Below, one piece after another: positions 33,701 to 45,310 of a DNA stretch of 64,000 nucleotides (its first letter is position 1; each line of letters begins with the position of its first letter). The translations under genes and the position numbers were made by a program. The notes beneath the pieces were generated by a model. That model searched no databases. It saw nothing but the letters and a program-made list of their open reading frames with translations, and was not told the DNA's origin. Location: positions 193,001 to 257,000 of the forward strand of contig CM055100.1 of assembly GCA_029204225.1 (NCBI GenBank), given 5' to 3'. Source of the DNA: Diphasiastrum complanatum (taxonomy: Eukaryota > Streptophyta > Lycopodiopsida > Lycopodiales > Lycopodiaceae).

Positions 33701-34603
33701 ATCCATTGTTGTTAAAGCTTCTCCAACCAACGCTAAGATTGACACCATTATCCCTATCTTAACAAAATACGTATATACACCAAGGACAGCATAAGAAAGT
33801 TATCTAAAGATGTTTCTTCTACATTCATTCCCATAATACACCGACAACCTTAAAGCCATTTCATTGCCTTAAGCTAATTTTGAGAAATTTACAATAATGC
33901 TAGAAAATAAACTCCGGATTGAAATATCACTTATTTTCAATATATTGACAATTTTTTTGTTAGCAATTAAAAGTAACAAAAATTGATTTTGTAATAGTCG
34001 ATTATTAGTTCCATTACTAGACATCGCCAAACCAATATTGATACCAACACGCACTGCATGCTAACATCGACATGCAATTGTCAACAAAATGAATTTTTAC
34101 ATAAATCATTTATTCAAAATCATAAACTGCAATTCTTTCACTAATTAACTAGAAAAAATACTTATGCATGGCTTAATACTACTCAAAACTACTATACTAT
34201 TATTATGCATATCTCTAACCACTCAGAGTAATGCAAAACTAGATCATCTAGATAAGTAACACCACCTACTATGCTTTTCCGACATGCAATCAAAACTAGT
34301 ACAAAAATTTCGCAAATTTCTAACTAAAAACTACCAAAACTCCAGACGTAGATATCTTTGGCTATAGAGCACCAAATTGGATGCTATAAGTTGCAGCACA
34401 TAGGGAGTTGAGGTCATCAAGAGGCTGCCACATCACCCTAGCATCCAAGAGCTATGCTCCAAGCCTAGGACCTCCACCACCTCTAAGTCCCATCCCATGC
34501 CAAAAGCATTTGTGTCCCATGATACTCTCCCAAAGCATAGCATGAACAACTCCAAAACCTGCACCATAACTCTCAATCCTCTTGGAAGCGCTTGTTCTAA
34601 AAT

Positions 34604-34604
<1 letters not shown>
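33701..34604. other. no gene recognised
   Basis: AT-rich sequence without recognisable coding similarity. Confidence 0.45.

Positions 34605-34675
<71 letters not shown>
34605..34675. repeat. (CT)n microsatellite, about 70 bp
   Basis: Perfect CT repeat followed by about 220 bases of pyrimidine-rich sequence, just before the LINE D fragment. Confidence 0.98.
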
Positions 34676-34679
<4 letters not shown>

Positions 34680-34902
34680 ACCTCACTTTATGGCTATTTT
34701 AGTCCCTAAACCCTTAAAAACCCTAACCCTTAAAAAACCCTAAAACTCAAAATCACTCACCTCTCGCGCTCTCCTACCCCTCTATCTCTCTCTCGCCTCT
34801 TTCTCCTCTTGTGCTCTCACCTCTCTCTCCTTTACGCTCTCTCGGTGCTCTCTCACACCTCTTTCCCTTCTCAGCTCGCTCTTTCTTTTGCTCTATCTCG
34901 CC

Positions 34903-35426
34903 TGCGTAAGGGGCATGTTGCCTTGGTACATATGGAGAGAGAGTGTACTACTTACCATATTCATGATCCTGCTACCAGAGACCACCTTTTCTCTACAATG
35001 GTCTGACCAGTGGCTATGCACTCGGCGGAGGTCTGGTGCCCAGGGATATCTCAAGGTACTTGGAGAGACATCACTCGTCTGCAGATCACCATGTTAGGGA
35101 GGATGATTCGTGCGAAGCCATCAATTCCTCATGAGATTCTTTTAGCGGAGTTCACCTCACTCCCCATGGTGGTAGAGGCTATGTTTCATATTGTTACCTT
35201 TCTACATCGACTTGAGACCATGGATACTCACAGATACGTGATGGCAGCGCTTACTTCTTCTCAGACTATAGCTGGACAATCCATCCAAAATGGTAAATTC
35301 CAAACAAAGTTTATTTCGAAGTTGTCTCACAGCTTTCACTACCATCTGACTCCCCCCATTGATCGTTCTCAAAGCTATCTGACGGTCAGAATTTCAGTTC
35401 CATGGCGATCCACAGGGACATCCTAA
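34903..35426 (+). pseudogene. LINE D: ORF2 fragment after the RT domain, 5'-truncated
   Basis: The stretch reads RKGHVALVHMEREC, a TGA stop, then MHSAEVWCPGISQGTW, RLQITMLGRMIRAKPSIPHE and ILLAEFTSLPMVVEAMF. It aligns in order with LINE C (GKGHSSLVQLER, YAAETWCTGLPSSHW, RLQTTMLARMIRVKPS, VPHEILLAEF). It belongs to the same family but is clearly diverged. Similarity fades by about 35,250, although the frame stays open to 35,426. Its 5' end abuts the pyrimidine-rich tract. Confidence 0.85.
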
Positions 35427-36920
35427 AGGATTATCAATCATTTCTGGACAATTCTTTCTAGTAGCTTAGAATCTTAGCCATTTTCATAGCTAGACCACGC
35501 TGATGCCCCTCATTACAATATGTCAAAATGATCATTTCTTTAATTATGATGATAAGCAATTAAGCTTACAATTTCGCTAATATACATATCCAACCATAGA
35601 ATCACACGATGCCTAATATTTGAATGTTCTCTAACTTTAACTAGCACCAACTATTGTCAAAGTGCATCTAATTTTCATTTTTCATCTTGGATGTCATTAT
35701 TGCTTGAGCTCTTTTTGAGAGGACTCGTCTCTATTGCTTGGAAGGCTTTAGCTATTAATCATATGTGATGCACTTCAGTCTTCTTTGTAGGGGAATACTA
35801 TTGCTGCCTCTTTTATGGTCTTGTATGCTTTAATTATATCAAAATACATGAATCGTGTTCGTAGCTGATGGCCCCAATAGAGTGTCTTCTGGAGTACGGA
35901 CCATAAGTCATCCCATACATAGCTATGAGGACACCCATGACATTGAAGAGGTGGGAAATAACTAAACATCTCGGAGGTGCAGCTCATACGGTTGTTGCCT
36001 GAATGTAACAACAAAGTCACAGCTCTTCTAAATTCGTGCTTGTGCTCTGGTACTAAGGACAAGGTTTCATGTCCAAATGCATACAGTATTATGTCTGTAG
36101 TCAAAATTCTGAAAGAGAAGCAACTAGCATGGTGTCCCAAGAAGTGTTGAAGATTATTATGTTCACCTTATTAAGTTTCATGTCTCATTGTCACCAAACT
36201 TTATAAATGGGTCCAAAGGCCAGCTCTAGTGAACACAGACAAGTATGAAATTGTTTACACAGAAAAAAGTGGAGATCAAAACATACGATGACATAAAGCC
36301 TTCCACGACACATTATAAGCCAAGATATTTTTATGTAAATATGTAGCCAAAGTTGGGCATTAGAATAGAAATCCAACATTTGAACCAAGTATCATAAAGT
36401 CAAATAAGATGGATGATAAATAAGCACACTTTCCTGCAAACGTCAAACAAAGCCCATTTTACTGTATCAACCTCTGAGGATTCCCATAACAAGATCCTGA
36501 CTCTTGTTAGTAGCAACAGGAGGACATGCTGATAATGTACATTGATTGGAATAACCTTGGCAAATGTATGAATTTTAATGTTACCTTCAAAACTTCCACG
36601 AGCACGCACATGCAAGCAAATCAGGATTATGTTGGTACGTGCGCAAACAGAGCTTGTCAGAAACAGAAATTTAAGAAACTTTGGGTCATGGAGACTCAAA
36701 CCAATATCCTTTTTCCAATGCTTAACTTGATCTAATCTATCCTTCGGAATGCACATATTGCAGGAACAACTTATCTGGTCAAACTGTTATAGCAAAACAG
36801 CATCACTGCTGCCAATGATACTTTGCCAGAAAGTACATTGGTTCTATTAAGACCTCCACATAGCCCAATCATAAGTTGCAAAATTATCCACAGAATTTAC
36901 TTCGGTAAATGGATATTAAC
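35427..36920. other. intron-like sequence, no exon recognised
   Basis: Lies between the LINE D fragment and the N-terminal ceramide synthase exon. Open minus-strand stretches at 35,775-36,140 and 36,400-36,756 show no convincing family match. The second contains VKHWKKDIG, which is only loosely reminiscent of the Lys-rich linker expected after exon 1. Confidence 0.35.
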
Positions 36921-37037
36921 CTGGAAGATGTAGATGTCCAGAACAAATCGAGCCATCGGAAAAGCCAGTGCAAAGTAGCACACTAGCCTATAATCCTTTA
37001 ACTGTGGAAACCCTTCTTGCTCCCATATTGACCCCAT
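36921..37037 (-). CDS. ceramide synthase (ASC1/LAG1 family), N-terminal exon
   Basis: A 39-codon exon starts at the ATG at 37,037 (MGSIWEQEGFPQLKDYRL) and continues through VCYFALAFPMARFVLDIYIFQ to a CAG|GTTAAT donor. Plant LAG1-type ceramide synthases begin in just this way: a WE-E-(Y/F)P acidic start followed by the first membrane helix ending RFxLDxxxF. The frame is open upstream to 37,127, but the internal Met gives the usual start. It is on the same strand as the TLC exons at 11.5-13.3 kb and lies in the expected order. That makes it the likely first exon of the same gene across at least 23.6 kb. It could instead be the remnant of a second copy. Confidence 0.65.
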
Positions 37038-38330
37038 CTCGTTGCAACAACAGAAAATTGCTACGTTCAGACCAGAATTCTGACCTCTCTCAAGGCTTGC
37101 CATACAAAAGGAAAGGAGAAGTTCCACATTCCTCCAACATCCTCCAAGTATGAACTCAAAAGAAATTGGATCATCCTCTCAAATTGTAAAACCAAGTTCG
37201 GTGCCCATTGCGAGTGAGCAGTTCTTCCGATGAAAGCTACTTTCGATTCAGTGCTCTATAGTTTGACTGCTGCATCCGTCTGTTCTTGTAGCCCCGAACA
37301 TTTGCACTCTGCCGGTGTAAAGATAAGTAGTAAGAGAAGAAACTTCTTATTGCTAGGGATTCATGGTCTCCAACTTTGTGTTTTGGATACCAAACGGTTA
37401 ATTACGAAAAATGAAACAAGCTGCAAAACTACCACGTTGTGTTTTTAGCGAAAGGAGGTGATGCCGAATGCTTAGCAGTTCAATACACAAAAGGAGATGT
37501 GGAAATTAATTTCCAGGTAGATCGCGACATTGCCAGGGGATAAAATAATATGCCGTAACACCGCACCAACTAAATCCTCTGGAGGTTATAGATCTTCAGC
37601 CAAGCACGATCCAAGCATTTGTTCGGCTAGACCTTACCAACACTGTATCGAAATCAAAGCGCTAAGTAGACTTATGTACTGTCCCTGCTAATGCTGCCGT
37701 TATTTCTACTTAACTTACAGACATCAACCGCATTTTGTCATGATCCGCGTTTACGAAAACTTATAGAGCTGCTGAAGTAGCAGGCATTATAGGAGAAAAA
37801 GTGTCGCACAAGAAGGAAGTACACAAAGCCAAATACAAGAGCATTCCACAAATGATAGGTAATTTGAGCGACGAAAAGCTCATACACTAATAAGAAGAGG
37901 AGTTCCTTGGAGAGCACACACGGAATGCGTATTGTGTAATGCTTGCTTGGAGAAGAATCCTTTCACAAAAGCAGCAGCGCCAACGCCACATATTTCAAGG
38001 CCGTATGCGCACAGACACTAGACTGAGAGACATATACAGATCGCAGAGGATGAACAAATCCCAGCTCTGTGTGTGTGCGCGTGATGCTGCTTGCTCGCTT
38101 CCTGTATCCGCATGTATACAGTAAGTATGCATACTATGATATATATTATGATGTAGCAGCAGTAAAAGGCAAGAGGCTGCCGCCTGCCTGCCCTCTTGGA
38201 GAGAAGGCAAGGCACGCACTCACTCACTCACTCTGTGCGTCAGTGGCTGAAATAAAGTTGTTCACAGAGATATATATTATAATACGCACATACTACTACT
38301 ACTAGTGGAAGTGGAAGAATAAACCTGGTG
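37038..38330 (-). promoter_or_regulatory. upstream region of the ceramide synthase N-terminal exon
   Basis: This stretch would hold the 5' UTR and promoter if 36,921-37,037 is a true first exon. TATA-like runs occur at 38,139-38,153 and 38,270-38,282. I could not pick a start site or a regulatory motif, and no coding similarity is seen. Confidence 0.25.
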
Positions 38331-39697
38331 TGTTCATTCATAAAGGATACAACGTACAAAGGAATGCACATAGTAAGTAAGTATCAAAGTTTTGTTATAA
38401 GGTGAATTGAGATACTAGACTTGCCAGAATATGGAATCTAGTGGAATAGATCTACTTTGGCTTAAACTTTGATCCGGGATACATTAATGTATTATGGAAG
38501 GTGTCCCCGGCACAAGGCATGAGCACTTTGACTTTGTTCTACCAGTCTGACAATGCCATGTGGCAGCCTGACGCCTGACACACAGGCTGAAAAGCACACC
38601 ACAAAACTTTTGAAAAAAAACAGATGCAAGAGTTACGCTCATCGAAAAAAGCTTACAAGAATTTTGATTTCACCTATCAAAAAAATATAATTAGATTTTC
38701 ACAACCTACATGCTTAAGCCTTTTGTAACCTATGAGCCTATCAAATATTAGATTTTAGGATTTTATTTTCATATAAATTAATATTAAATGTTTTAAGTCT
38801 AAAATTTCAAAAGTTAATTGTTTGGCTCTAGGCTATAATACATATTGTGCTTCGTCATAGTAAAGTTTTAACAAGGTGCATGACATTTTAGCCTGTTGTA
38901 TGGGATTGGTTGAGTTGGTTAGCTTGGCATCCAAAGTTGAAGCTGGGGTGGCAAACTAATCTAGTAACCCTCTTTCTACTATCCCAAACCTTGACAAGAA
39001 ACTTACAACACTCAATATGGTCAAGAATTGGCTAAGTAATCAACAGTCAAAGTTCAAGCAATTTTTGATCTAAAATTTTGAAGTTTTTGAAAGAACATGA
39101 ATGCATGGTATGGTAGAACATTGTGTGCTCTCTCAAATGGTTTGGATGGACTTGGGTTCCATACTCCTAAGTACTTATATTCATGTCTGTCAATGATACA
39201 GTGCTTAGACCAATTAGAAGCTGTATTTGTAGGTCGATTTTTTATGATAGTATATTGTGTTGCAATATTTGCTGAATAAGGCAAAGGCACTACATACGCA
39301 TGTCAATAATTGCTTGTCAAAGAATGTCTACCAAACACCACTTTTGAATTCAAAAGCTAATGTAACTTGGAAATGTTAAACTGATGAAAATTTTGATTTT
39401 CTTTTGGGCCATTTGCATATGAATTGTCAAATTTGAAAGCTTGTTGTTTGGAAAATGTATTAGTGATGCCATTATTTTAGTAAACGCTAATTGGAGTAAT
39501 TTATGTTATTTTGGAATTGTTTGAACCAAGTGGTTATGACTAGATTGAAGTTCTTATGGAATTTGGTCGGTAATTACCTAAGTTGACAAGGTAGGAGTAT
39601 CTATCGATTTGAACTTAATGATATCTATTGAATAAGTAATCAAATATGACTGACAACCAAGGCAACTTCCTAACATGTTTGGGGTTCCGACTATTAC
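38331..39697. other. no gene recognised
   Basis: AT-rich sequence with no recognisable domain. I looked here for other ARGONAUTE domains upstream of the PIWI fragment and found none. Confidence 0.4.
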
Positions 39698-40063
39698 ATT
39701 GGGGCAGATGTGACACATCTTGTTGCAAGTGATGATTCAAGTCCATCAATTGCTGCAGTTGTTGCTAATGTAGATTGGCCATCTGCTACTAAGTATGTGG
39801 CAAGAGTGAGATCACAAAAACACCGCAAGGAAATAATCTTGCAGCAATGGTTCGAGAGTTAGGCACAGATATAAGGGTCATGACCTCAAGCTCCATCAAA
39901 GGACAACACGTCCTATTTTCTATGGATGCAAAAGTGAAAGTGATGCATCGCAATCTCCCACTCTCATCTCATTGGATTATGAGGTTCATAATGAGGGGCC
40001 CAATCATATTTCAAGGGTCACCACAAATAAGTTAGGATCTCGAGCGACCTCTAGATATATGAT
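39698..40063 (+). pseudogene. ARGONAUTE PIWI-domain fragment
   Basis: The frame at 39,698-39,862 reads [20 protein letters not shown], then [17 protein letters not shown] and [11 protein letters not shown], followed by TAG. This is the PIWI segment around the first catalytic Asp (GADVTHP...SPSIAAVV...DWP...Y). [19 protein letters not shown] resembles the plant AGO2/AGO7 group more than AGO1 or AGO4. After frame changes a second patch at about 39,895-39,950 reads RPIFYGCKSESDASQ, a damaged copy of the RPIIFYRDGVSE block. The PAZ, MID and remaining PIWI residues are absent. Argonautes slice RNA guided by small RNAs. This piece is a decayed or duplicated exon and cannot act. Confidence 0.75.
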
Positions 40064-40092
40064 GAAAGCTGTTTGTACATAGTATACTTTTT

Positions 40093-40117
40093 AGAGAGAG
40101 AGAGAGAGAGAGAGAGA
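40093..40117. repeat. short (AG)n tract
   Basis: Twelve AG dinucleotides just after the ARGONAUTE fragment. Confidence 0.95.
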
Positions 40118-40785
40118 CCTAGTAAGCCTTAAGTGGTGCTACTATGTCCACTTATCTCCAAGTTTCACTAACCATTGAGTGCAACACTTAATGACATGAA
40201 TAATTGGAATACTTTATAAATTTCAGTAGATGGAAGTTTTATTGACACTTAAAAATTCGTGTCTCCTAGTTTTGGAATCCATTGAAAACTATATCAGAAG
40301 GATGCTGGATTTAAAACCTAAGGTTAAGCGAGACATTATTTGTGAGAGAACTGTATTTCTCTCACGCCAATGCACTGTGTGGATCTGTCGCACAGTGCTT
40401 GAAGAATCAAGAAAATCAATAGATAATATTGTAGCTGTTGTGCACATATTAATCTGTATGATTGTATGATCTCGAATGTATTTTTGTCTTCTACTATTCG
40501 TGTGTCTGATTCACTTGTCTATTCAATTTCACACTTTGGTTTGATCTTGTTGAATGCTATATTAATCTGTTAATGTAGATCAGCAATGTATGTCTACACT
40601 ATGAAGGATTGTAGGAATGATATAGTCGGCAGTGACCAGCAAACATATCTGAATTCTTGACGAACTGATCTTGTTCGCGAATCCTTTTGCTTCGTGTTTC
40701 GCTTCGCGATAAAGCTATCAGATCCATGAGGCTAAGCATTCAAAGAAAGAACCATCAATAAGTGAAAAACACAAATTCAGGAGCA

Positions 40786-41322
40786 ATGGCTTCAATCTGC
40801 AGCATGCAATCCAAGATTTATACAATTCTAGATTCATCAGGATCTAACTTCCTAGCATGGAAGGTAAAGACCTCGCTGATACTAAAGGGTGAAGGATTAT
40901 TCCCCTGGGTAGATGGCACTGAGGATATGCCTACAACAACAAGCAAGGAGCTACGCAAATGGAGGGAGAAGAATGACAAGACAGTAGCCTTGTTATCATC
41001 ATCCATCGAGGATAGCCTCACACTTGACCTGGCCACACTCTATAAAGCAAAGGAGATATGGGATACACTACTCACGAGATTTTAGACGAAATCACGTAGT
41101 CAGATAATGATGCTTGAAGATCAGTTGACAAACCTGCAATGGGATGAAAAAGACCTCACTTCTTTTGTAAAGAAAATAAAGGATCTATTCCTTTCACTAC
41201 ACAATTCTAGAGCAGAAAATGCAGTGTCAGAAGAGAAGCAGCTCACTTATCGGTTGAGAGCCTTACCTAGATCTTTTCAGACAACCAGAACTCTGCTAGC
41301 AAAGGGAGACTATGCCATATGA
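40786..41322 (+). pseudogene. copia gag, broken by an amber stop
   Basis: Start ATG at 40,786 (MASICSMQSKIYTILDSSGS, NFLAWKVKTSLILKGEGLF). The UBN2-type helical gag follows: EIWDTLLTRF, a TAG at 41,083-41,085, then TKSRSQIMMLEDQLTNLQWD and TYRLRALPRSFQTTR, ending with a TGA at 41,320-41,322. Gag of related elements continues to a CCHC knuckle; here the rest of gag and the protease are deleted and the integrase region begins at once. Confidence 0.88.
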
Positions 41323-42060
41323 ATTCAATGGCACTATACCAAGCAAGCCATCATGGAGCAATCACAAGGGTGAGCATCTCGAATGCGAATAGTTCGACCA
41401 CCTGTGATGCATGTCTGAAGGGTAAGATCTCACGCACTCCATTTGTCAAGGACTCCTACAGAATGACCAAGATTTTGGAGTTAGTGCATTTTGACATCTG
41501 TGGGCCTTTCAATGTGATCTCAATAGGAGGCTCGAAATATGACATTACCTTTATTGATGATTACAGTAAATTTGCCAGAGTGTATTTTATTCAAAATAAA
41601 TCAAAAGCATTTGAAAAATTCACAGAGTATGTGAATTGGACAGAGAGATGCACTGGCAACAAAGTGAGACAGATCAGGACAGATCGAGGTGGAGAATACA
41701 TCTTGAATCGCTTCACTGACTTGATCATGGTATCATTCACAAAAGGACTCTATCTTATACACCGCAGCACAACGGTGTTGAAGAAATAAAGAATAGAACT
41801 CTGAAAGCAGCAGCTACAGTTGCTTATATTTAGAACATGATAGGAAAGTCTGTTGTTCCTCACATGACACCACACGAATTATGGTGGGGTAGAAAACCCA
41901 ATTTGGCTCACATCAGAATCTTTGGCTATGCATTTTATGTACATGTTCCTGATAAGCTTCAAAATAAGCTTGATGAGAAAGCTGAACAGGGATATCTTGT
42001 AGGATATGAGAATAATTTGTCATACTACAGAGTCTACATGCCAGAAACGAAACTATGAAG
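41319..42060 (+). pseudogene. copia integrase
   Basis: The region opens with the second half of the zinc-binding domain (CDACLKGKISRTPF) without its HxxxxH half. The catalytic core follows: HFDICGPFNVISIGG, FIDDYSKFARVYFI and RTDRGGEYILNRF. A frameshift falls at YTPQHNGV, so the catalytic Glu block is read in another frame. MTPHELWWGRKPNLAHIRIF continues after a TAG. The core is recognisable but cannot be made as one protein. Confidence 0.88.
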
Positions 42061-43060
42061 ACAGTCAGGGATGTCAGATTTGATGAGAGCAGAATGATGG
42101 CCAATGATGATCCTGTCAGCTATGAAATTCTTGAAAGACAGTACTATGATTTGTCAACTGTGACAGAGGGAGCAGCAGATGAACACAAAAACGAAGATTT
42201 TCAAGTCGTTTCACATTCGAGTGACGAATCAGGAGATGAAATATTCGAGAGGCAGCCTTCTTCTATAAAACCTATAAACCGAGATGGTTCCGGACCTAGC
42301 AGAGCAGACAAAGACAAAGGCATTGTAGTTTCAGGAGCATCTCCTAGAAGGTCGACAAGACAATAAAGAGCACCAACAAGATATGTGCCAGGCAGCTCTG
42401 CTTCTACATCAGAAGAGTTCTGTGGATTCAGTGGCGAAGCACAGACATTCGATGAGGCAATTGAATGTCCAGAGAAGGACAAATGAATCCAAGCCATGAA
42501 TGAAGAGATGGAATCCATGAAAAAGAACCAAGTATGGACGATGCAGCCATTACTAGATAAGCGAAAGGCTGTAAAATATAAATGGGTATACAAGCTAAAG
42601 TATGGACCAAATGGAGATGTTTCAAAGTATAAGGCAAGACTTGTAGTGAAGGGATTCTCTCAAAGATATGGTATTGACTATTCTAAGACCTTCTCTCATG
42701 TCATGAAACATTTGTCCCTACATTTACTATTTGCATATATAGCTGCTTATGACCTCAGGATCCACATTGTGGACGAGAAGACAGCCTTCTTGCATGGTGA
42801 GCTAGACGAAGAGGTCTACATGGATCAACCCCCAGGATATGTCTCAAATTCACTTCCTAATGCATGCAGAATGCATAGGAGTATCTACGGTTTGAAGCAG
42901 TCAACTTGACAATGGTACAAGAAGAAAGATCAAGCCCTGAAATCATTAGGATTCAAGCCACTAATGGTTGATTCCAATGTCTCTGTAAGAATTACAGATG
43001 GAAAGATCATCATTGTGGCTGTGTATCTGAACGACACTTTGACTCTACAAGAGTGAGAAG
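42061..43060 (+). pseudogene. copia reverse transcriptase (RVT_2), broken
   Basis: A Ser/Asp-rich linker (42,061-42,490) leads into MNEEMESMKKNQVWTMQPL, KYKWVYKLKYGPNGDVSKYK and ARLVVKGFSQRYGIDYSKTF. The first catalytic block reads IHIVDEKTAFLHGELDEEV where DVKTAFL is usual. A TGA interrupts SIYGLKQS(T)-QWYKK at 42,907-42,909. The second catalytic block is VAVYLNDTLTL in place of YVDD, so a key Asp is lost. The order of motifs is otherwise normal. Confidence 0.9.
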
Positions 43061-43079
43061 CTAATTGCTGAAGTGAAGA

Positions 43080-44008
43080 ATGATATCTCGAAACATTTCG
43101 AGATTGTAGATCAAAGAAGCCAAGTGTTACATTGGCTTGCAAATTGACAAGGACTATGAGGGAGGTAAGTTGTACCTTCATCAGTCTAGATATACCCATA
43201 AAATCCTAGAAGATTTCGAGATGCTAAATTGCAAAGGAGCAAATACTCCAATGCTCGCAGGAACAGTACTGACGAACGAAAATTGTTTGAGGACTAAAGA
43301 AGTGAGAGAATTGATGTATCTCACTCCATACAGAGAACTGATAGAATCGTTGATGTACCTTGCAGATAACACACGTCCTGACATTGCTTATGCAGTGTTC
43401 GGATGAGCCAATTCTGAACAAATCTAGGCTCGACACATTGGAAGATTGCAAAATAAATTTCTCAGTATCTTCAATTAACAAGAAATTATGGTTTGTGTTA
43501 TTGTCGTGATGCAGAGTTCCAGATGCTCTCCTACAGTGATGCTAGCTAGGAATCCCTCAAGGACGACTGCAAAAGTGTCTCAGGAGGATGCACCATCATG
43601 TCAGGTGCAGCAATTCTCTGGGTCAGCAAGAAGTAGACCATTGTGGCTCAGTCATCCTACGAAGCAGAGTACGTTGCAACAGCAAAGATGGCCAACGAAA
43701 TAATTTGGCTCAGACAATTCCTTGATGAATTGGGTGAAACGAGGAATGAACCTCGGGTTTTGCAGATAGACAACACAACTGCAACACATCTGACGAAAGA
43801 CCTTGTGTTTCACTCAAGGAAAAAACACATTGCAATCAAGTACCACTTGATAAGGGATATGATCGGGAAGCAAATGTTGCAGACTACTTTCATTGGAACG
43901 AAAGACATGGTTGCTGACATTTTCAGAAACGTCTTAGACAAAGGTCTATTCGAGAAACAGAGGAGCATTCTTGGAGTCACAAGCTATCATGCTTTGAGAA
44001 AGAGCTGA
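43080..44008 (+). pseudogene. copia RT C-terminus and RNase H
   Basis: Three frames carry the end of pol. 43,137-43,406 has LYLHQSRYTHKILEDFEMLN, PMLAGTVLTNENC and MYLADNTRPDIAYAV. 43,520-43,643 is damaged. 43,643-44,008 has SSYEAEYVATAKMANEIIWL, LQIDNTTATHLTKDLVFHSR with KHIAIKYHLIRDMI, and MVADIFRNVLDKGLFEKQ. The last part holds the RNase H Glu and Asp motifs and the normal copia C-terminus (LGV), ending at TGA. Confidence 0.9.
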
Positions 44009-44081
44009 AGAAACAAAATGTTTCTAGTGCCAAAGCCTTGCTAGCCCTCCACTTTGATTTTGACAGAAAAGACACAAGAAA

Positions 44082-44105
44082 CAAAATTGTTCGCGAACAA
44101 TTTTG
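44082..44105. repeat. perfect 24-bp palindrome
   Basis: CAAAATTGTTCG is followed immediately by its exact reverse complement CGAACAATTTTG. It lies about 75 bases after the copia pol stop, where the polypurine tract and LTR would begin. The core TTGTTCGCGAA also appears upstream of the gag at about 40,670. Confidence 0.97.
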
Positions 44106-44214
44106 CGACACACGACACGAAATTGTTTTACGACACAAAATCATTCTTGCTCTCCACAAACGACCAAGAAGATTAGCCAAGTACCAAGGGGTACAAATAT
44201 TGGATTTGATATCA

Positions 44215-44519
44215 TGACATCAGTAGAAGAATCGAATATCTCCAAATTGCCTGGAAAATATCACCTACTGATTTCCATCGACCTTGCAAAGCATGAAACT
44301 CTACCCAAAGCTAGCCCAAAAGTATTATGGACCTTTTAAAGTCAAGAAAGTAATCAATGAAGTTACATGTGAGCTTGACTTACCTATTACTTGGAAAATC
44401 CATAACAAATTCCATGTAAGCTTGCCAAAAAAATTCAATGGTCTGGAACCAAGAACAATCAAGGACAAGATTGTTAGTGAATATGCAAGATCTGATCCAC
44501 AAACTCAGCCTATTTAGTT
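44215..44519 (+). pseudogene. gypsy integrase C-terminal fragment
   Basis: The frame reads KLYPKLAQKYYGPFKVKKVI, NEVTCELDLPITWKIHNKFH, then VSLPKKFNGLE and ends DPQTQPI. This is the GPY/F-type tail of gypsy integrases (KLAPKYYGPF...ELPxxxxIHxxFHVSxLK). No chromodomain follows. The upstream catalytic domains are absent. Its last 65 coding bases and the following 200 bases recur at 52,186. Confidence 0.85.
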
Positions 44520-44722
44520 TACTTGGATGCTGAAAATTACAAAATCACGAAACAAGAAAGCTAATCCACATCTACATTCCACATTGTAGTAAAGAAAACA
44601 GGAAACTAGATTATTCCACAACCACGATAAGGAAATCAAAGCATGTTCATAGGAATTTCACTCAAGACAATAGCCATGAACAAGGAGCTTCTCAATTGCC
44701 AATAACTCATGGAGGATCTTCT
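44447..44722 (+). repeat. direct repeat, left copy (partner 52,186-52,455)
   Basis: About 270 bases run from CCAAGAACAATCAAGGACA to GGAGGATCTTCTT. They match 52,186-52,455 in the same orientation with only scattered differences. It covers the gypsy integrase end and the untranslated sequence after it. Confidence 0.9.
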
Positions 44723-45310
44723 TCATTCATCCAAGAGAAATGACAATACAGTAAAAGCTCCCTCACAAGAGAGGGGGGCCCTTAAATAAGCAACAGGGCT
44801 GCCCATGTGGAGCTTAAGTGGCAACTCCACTAGTTTAGAAATTACAAGTGAAAATAGCTCTTCCACTACAGGTCACCGTCAAAAGGTGGCTCGCTGTACT
44901 TTTCTTTAAGAGGGGTCTACATTTATTTACATTGCCTAGGAATGTCACTAGCTCCTACATGGTCATTCCTTCTATGGGATTCACCATGTAAGTTCACGTA
45001 GAAACAATCTGTAATCCTAGCTAGTAATCCTTGGCTCTCATGCTCGGCTCTCAACTTCTCATGCTCTCCTCCTTCTAAGACCACCTCGGTCTTGGGTGAA
45101 AAATGCTCGTGTTTTCAGCTTGGCTCATAAACTGGGGATTGTCTGGAATCTGCTAACATTATCCACCCCTAATCTGTTGCAGGACCCACTGCAACACACG
45201 TCAGATGTTGTCGTTCCGCTTGGCACTTGGAAAAGCGTGGATCTTCTTTCGCTTCCGTAAAACTAGGTGCTTATTTGCCACAAAAATCGTTTCACAAAAT
45301 TGGAGATCTC
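44723..45310. other. LTR-like or untranslated sequence, no gene
   Basis: Lies between the direct repeat and the pol of the minus-strand gypsy. It should contain that element's 3' LTR, but I found no paired copy or clear ends. Confidence 0.35.

Noticed and set aside
35775-36140. 121-codon minus-strand open frame as a gene
   Set aside because: No recognisable domain and no start context; it may be intronic chance.
36400-36756. Minus-strand open frame containing VKHWKKDIG as ceramide synthase exon 2
   Set aside because: No conserved FxES-W-K motif follows and no good donor site fits, so I did not call it.
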